A stretch of 64,000 nt of DNA. Origin: Acanthacorydalis orientalis. Lineage: Eukaryota; Arthropoda; Insecta; Megaloptera; Corydalidae. Below, in pieces: positions 61,085 to 64,000 of this stretch. The notes under the pieces are model-generated. The model ran no database searches. It had not been told where the DNA came from and saw only the letters and a program-made list of their open reading frames with translations. The first letter of the stretch is position 1; each line of letters begins with the position of its first letter. The stretch spans positions 10,471,810-10,535,809 of the forward strand of contig CM068322.1 of NCBI GenBank assembly GCA_034766995.1. Reading direction: 5' to 3'. A program made the translations under genes and the position numbers.

Positions 61085-61440
61085 TAACGATTCACTTATC
61101 AGACGGAGGTGATCTCCAGAATACAAAATATGTCGAAAAGCTACAGAACAGGGAGTTACATGTTCCACATACGGAAACGTCACAGGGAATCCTAGAAATT
61201 TGCCTTATATATTTGTGGCAGATTACGCGTTCCTTTTATGCAGTGATATTATAAAACCTTTACAGCAACCAAATTTGAATTCGCAAGATAAAAAATTTTT
61301 TTACAGATTACCCCGCGCAAAACGCATTGTGGAAAATGGTTTTGGAATAATTGAACGGTCGTGATATTCTTCTTTCATTACTTGCCATAGACTTAGTTCG
61401 GATTTATACAACTCTATGAATACTTTAATAGTTTTCCATT
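61085..61440 (+). pseudogene. Harbinger (HARBI1-type) nuclease fragment
   Basis: The plus-strand translation gives HLSDGGDLQNTKYVEKLQNR, matching the SDGGVF..S.L...L segment of Harbinger nucleases. A frameshift near 61195 follows, then LPYIFVADYAFLLCSDIIKP (the second catalytic aspartate in VADYAF) and FFYRLPRAKRIVENGFGII, with the catalytic glutamate in VEN. A stop follows at 61362 and weak homology continues to about 61440. The N-terminal half with the first aspartate is absent. The enzyme is inactive. Confidence 0.9.
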
Positions 61441-61569
61441 AGCGGTTTTTTGAAAATATTTCTCAGTCAGAATAGACACAGAAAAAGAAATATTTGAAGA
61501 ACCATCTGGCACACACGCTCCAGTTTACTGTACGGTCGCTCGCCTGCGCAGGTAGAAAAGAAGAATAAT

Positions 61570-61711
61570 TTTTCAATTTTGTTCAGGACACATGTACAAG
61601 TCGTAATAACTGCGCAGTTCATAACACAAACACGTTCGGTTTACCTGTGCAGGGCCGCCTGTGCAGGCAAACCTGTCAGGTGCACCGTAACGTGTCGCCG
61701 GATTTATATAG
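61570..61711. repeat. right TIR of the Harbinger element
   Basis: Single subunit, inverted relative to 60264-60495. The plus-strand frame 61579-61773 is the TIR read as codons, which explains why it shares QVVITAQF with the frame in the left TIR. Confidence 0.8.
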
Positions 61712-61813
61712 AAGTCTTTAAAATAGAAACAGTAATTTTTTTACATACGTTAAGAATTTTATTTTCAATATAGTAAATAATTATAGAAATTATAATGTAA
61801 GGTAATTATATGC

Positions 61814-61859
<46 letters not shown>

Positions 61860-63544
61860 GTTATTTTTACTTCTTATATATTGTACGCAGTCGAGAAAGT
61901 TTAATTTATTATTTTAAATTAAAAGTAAAAAAATGTTGAAATCAATATGTATTTTTCACATTGTTTTATAAATATCTATGGAAATCAGTTTTCCAATTTG
62001 TGGTTTACAAAAATTATCTAGCTTCAGATCTAGACATCTTTTATTTTCTTTCTAAAGTATTACTTTTATATCTGGAAAAATGTTGAAGTCTGCAAAAGAT
62101 GAAAATCCCATAAAGTAATTTACTGAATATTTTTAATCAAACATAAAATTTTGTGGGTCGTGAGCGTAAGAAAAATGAATTTATAAAAGTAGATTTATCC
62201 ACAATTCTAAAAACTATTTTGACTCAAATGTGTTTTTCATTCTTGGTCTTTCCTTTTATGTATGTTTGCAAAGAACAATGTATTCATTAAAAGTTGATTA
62301 CTCTATTCATTGCATGCTAATATTGTCACGAAACGAATGGTTGATTTCAGACAAAAGTATTTTCATAGATTTAGAAAAAAAATATGATAGACTAAATGGT
62401 TATATATCATCGACTGAGTATGAACAACAGAACCAACAGTAACACTATTTTTTAAATATTATATGTTATTTCGGTCGAAATACCGTTGGTGTTATCATAT
62501 ATTTATAGTGTGATTTAAAATCAAGATAAATGAAAATTAGAAGTTTTGTTATAAACATTTAATGTTTCATCGTAACATTATTTACAAAATTTCAACAAAA
62601 ATTATGTAGAAGCAACCACATTCGTAAATATTGTCGACGAGACATCTTTTTTGAAACAAAAATGTTCTTAATAGTTATCAAATTTATTTTTAAAATTCAT
62701 CTATCACGTTTAGTAGAAAGTATGAGTACGAAATATAATAATATTTCATGTAATAAAATATCTTCAATATTTTTCCATTTTTCGTTTTTTACCGCAGTGT
62801 TTTAAAATGTCTTCCATATTTAAAGAGAAATATCTATTTTGTAGTGCAAAATCATATTATAATAACAAACTCTTACTATATTACTGTATCCACTTTATGG
62901 TAAATTCAGCGTTGTCATACCTTCTTGAAAGGTTACGCAAAAACTATTTTTTTATTATCATAACTATAAAAATAAATAACATCAATCTGAAAGATTTTAA
63001 AAAGTTTGATATAATGGTTTGATACAATGGTTCACCTTAAAAACAATTACAGGATTGGAAGGATTAATAATTATAATGTACAAATTCTGCATTATATTTC
63101 ACAGTGAACGAATGGTTACTCTGATTGGATTGATGATGTCGATTATTTTTTTGTATTTTCTGTAAGTGAATTTCATATAATGATTTAATAATGCTTGGGT
63201 GTGGATCTAAAAATCCACTGATGTTTTCCAAAGGAACTATGGTCTCAGAGCAGTATATTTTGGATGATATATTTAAAAATCACTAATCTCTTTCTAGTGA
63301 GACTAAATTTATAACTCTCTTTTATTAAAAAAATACGGTAGCTCAAAAATCAGAAAAATTGGGTTTTTTTCATTTGAAAGCCTATAAAAATTGAGAACTT
63401 GAGATAATAGTTTTTTTCAAAAGATTATTGGAAAAAGCGTATAAAAAATTTCGAGACATTAATTCTTCATGTGAAATCTAAAAAAAATCTGTGTGCAGCG
63501 ATATTATTTGATTCATTAGTAAGTTAGTTTTTTCTATCAAAAAA
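61712..63544. other. AT-rich spacer
   Basis: (TA)n at 61820-61853. Frames at 62230-62442 and 62807-63022 have no recognisable signature. Either could be decayed upstream parts of the piggyBac fragment that follows, but I see none of its catalytic motifs. Confidence 0.4.
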
Positions 63545-63923
63545 ATGACAAGAAAAACAGTCAAATGGTATAAAAGACTTTTCTTCCATATTTTCGATCT
63601 TACAATCTACAACGCATACGTTACTTACTGCCGTGTAAATAATAGTAAAGGAATGAGTCTTGCTGATTACAAACTCATGTTGGCTTCACATATTGTTCAA
63701 AAAGTTACTCCAATTGCATCTTCTACGAGAAATCGAAATCTACATCGATCTACACTTCATTTTCCGGAGAGAATATAGTCAGAACATGGTCAACAAGCAC
63801 TGTGTGTAGTTTGTAAAGAAAATACAAAAGACCAATACAAGATTTCCAGCTACAAGATGTGACAGATGTGAAAGCGTTTTGTGCACACTTGATTGTTTCA
63901 ATATTTTTCACACTCAACAGTAA
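63545..63923 (+). pseudogene. piggyBac transposase C-terminus, 5'-truncated
   Basis: Starting abruptly after a T-rich stretch, the frame reads TRKTVKWYKRLFFHIFDLTI, then YNAYVTYCRVNNSKGMSLAD and LHFPERI before a stop at 63776. In the same frame CVVCKENTKD follows. A frameshift near 63835 then continues as RCDRCESVLCTLDCFNIFHT to a stop at 63921-63923. The piggyBac tail has this order: helix segment after the third catalytic residue, HFPE, then a C..C...C..C...C..C zinc-binding domain. The ATG at 63545 is not a real start. The catalytic core is absent. It is less decayed than the copy at 43060-44616, and the tail sequence is different enough to be another family. Confidence 0.87.
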
Positions 63924-64000
63924 TATTATTTCTACAAATTCTCAATTGTAATCAGACAGATATGAAATTTCTAATGGTTAATCTGAATTAACATTTTTTC
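63924..64000. other. window edge, nothing recognised
   Basis: AT-rich sequence after the piggyBac remnant; may contain its 3' end but no TIR is visible. Confidence 0.4.

Larger units (their letters stand above)
60264..61711 (+). mobile_element. PIF/Harbinger element with long TIRs
   Basis: The left arm (60264-60495) and right arm (61570-61711) are inverted repeats. Outer ends CTATATAAA.CC and TTTATATAG pair. CTGACAGGTTT.C, ACCTGCACAGGCAAAC, AACTG.GCAGTTATTACGACTTGTACA and CCTGAACAAAAT recur in opposite orientation. Between them lies a Harbinger nuclease remnant (61085-61440). The element is about 1.45 kb and lacks the N-terminal part of the nuclease and any recognisable Myb-like second gene. 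A 3-bp target duplication could not be confirmed. Confidence 0.82.

Noticed and set aside
60286..61773. Two related small proteins sharing QVVITAQF (60492-60286 minus and 61579-61773 plus)
   Set aside because: They are the two inverted arms of the Harbinger TIR read as codons, so the similarity is DNA-level.

Overview
This is an extremely AT-rich, gene-poor stretch of an animal nuclear genome. It is saturated with long (TA)n microsatellites and with decayed cut-and-paste DNA transposons. The transposase types (several mariner lineages, Tc1, piggyBac, PIF/Harbinger and an insect DDE family with TIRs starting GGGTCC), the base composition and one splice-acceptor-preceded exon all fit an insect. 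The mixture resembles a bee or ant, but nothing here fixes the species. There are no bacterial-type operons, no CRISPR arrays, and I recognise no tRNA or rRNA genes.

Host coding: the only convincing piece is the terminal exon at 16251-16381 (+ strand). It has a pyrimidine-rich acceptor, strongly C-ending codons against an AT-rich background, one membrane segment, a stop codon and downstream AATAAA signals. I see no upstream exon in 1-16250. If the gene is real, most or all of 1-16250 is its last intron, or upstream exons are too short to recognise.

Transposon layout, left to right: mariner transposase fragment (895-1493, -); complete but dead mariner with TTAGGTTGGTGC-type ends (2402-3755, +); a second mariner type (5137-6170, +); an N-terminal mariner scrap with an internal duplication (8475-8720, -); another N-terminal scrap (13208-13560, +); a mariner with TIRs and TA target site (20208-21481, +); a short Helitron-like element (22375-22734) and a longer relative (27445-28607); an internally deleted mariner (34986-35802, -) and its sibling with the same deletion (52356-53188, -); a 5' end fragment of the TTAGGTTGGTGC mariner (37579-37768); an insect DDE transposase fragment (39058-39510, +); a piggyBac element with inverted ends and TTAA/TTAG flanks (43060-44616, -); a Tc1 element (46706-47690, -); a GGGTCC-ended DDE element (50228-51039, -); another TTAGGTTGGTGC mariner (57774-58990, -); a PIF/Harbinger element with long, internally repeated TIRs (60264-61711, +); and the C-terminal end of a second piggyBac transposase (63545-63923, +). 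No copy encodes an intact transposase.

The rest is AT-rich spacer with simple repeats. Several transposons lie directly in or against (TA)n tracts, as expected for elements that target TA. I found no clearly new multi-gene system. The items most worth a second look are the isolated host exon, the two mariner deletion derivatives sharing a breakpoint, the Helitron-like pair, the repeated-subunit TIRs of the Harbinger element, a GC-balanced LTR-like island at about 28890-29220, and a hairpin at 19270-19323.
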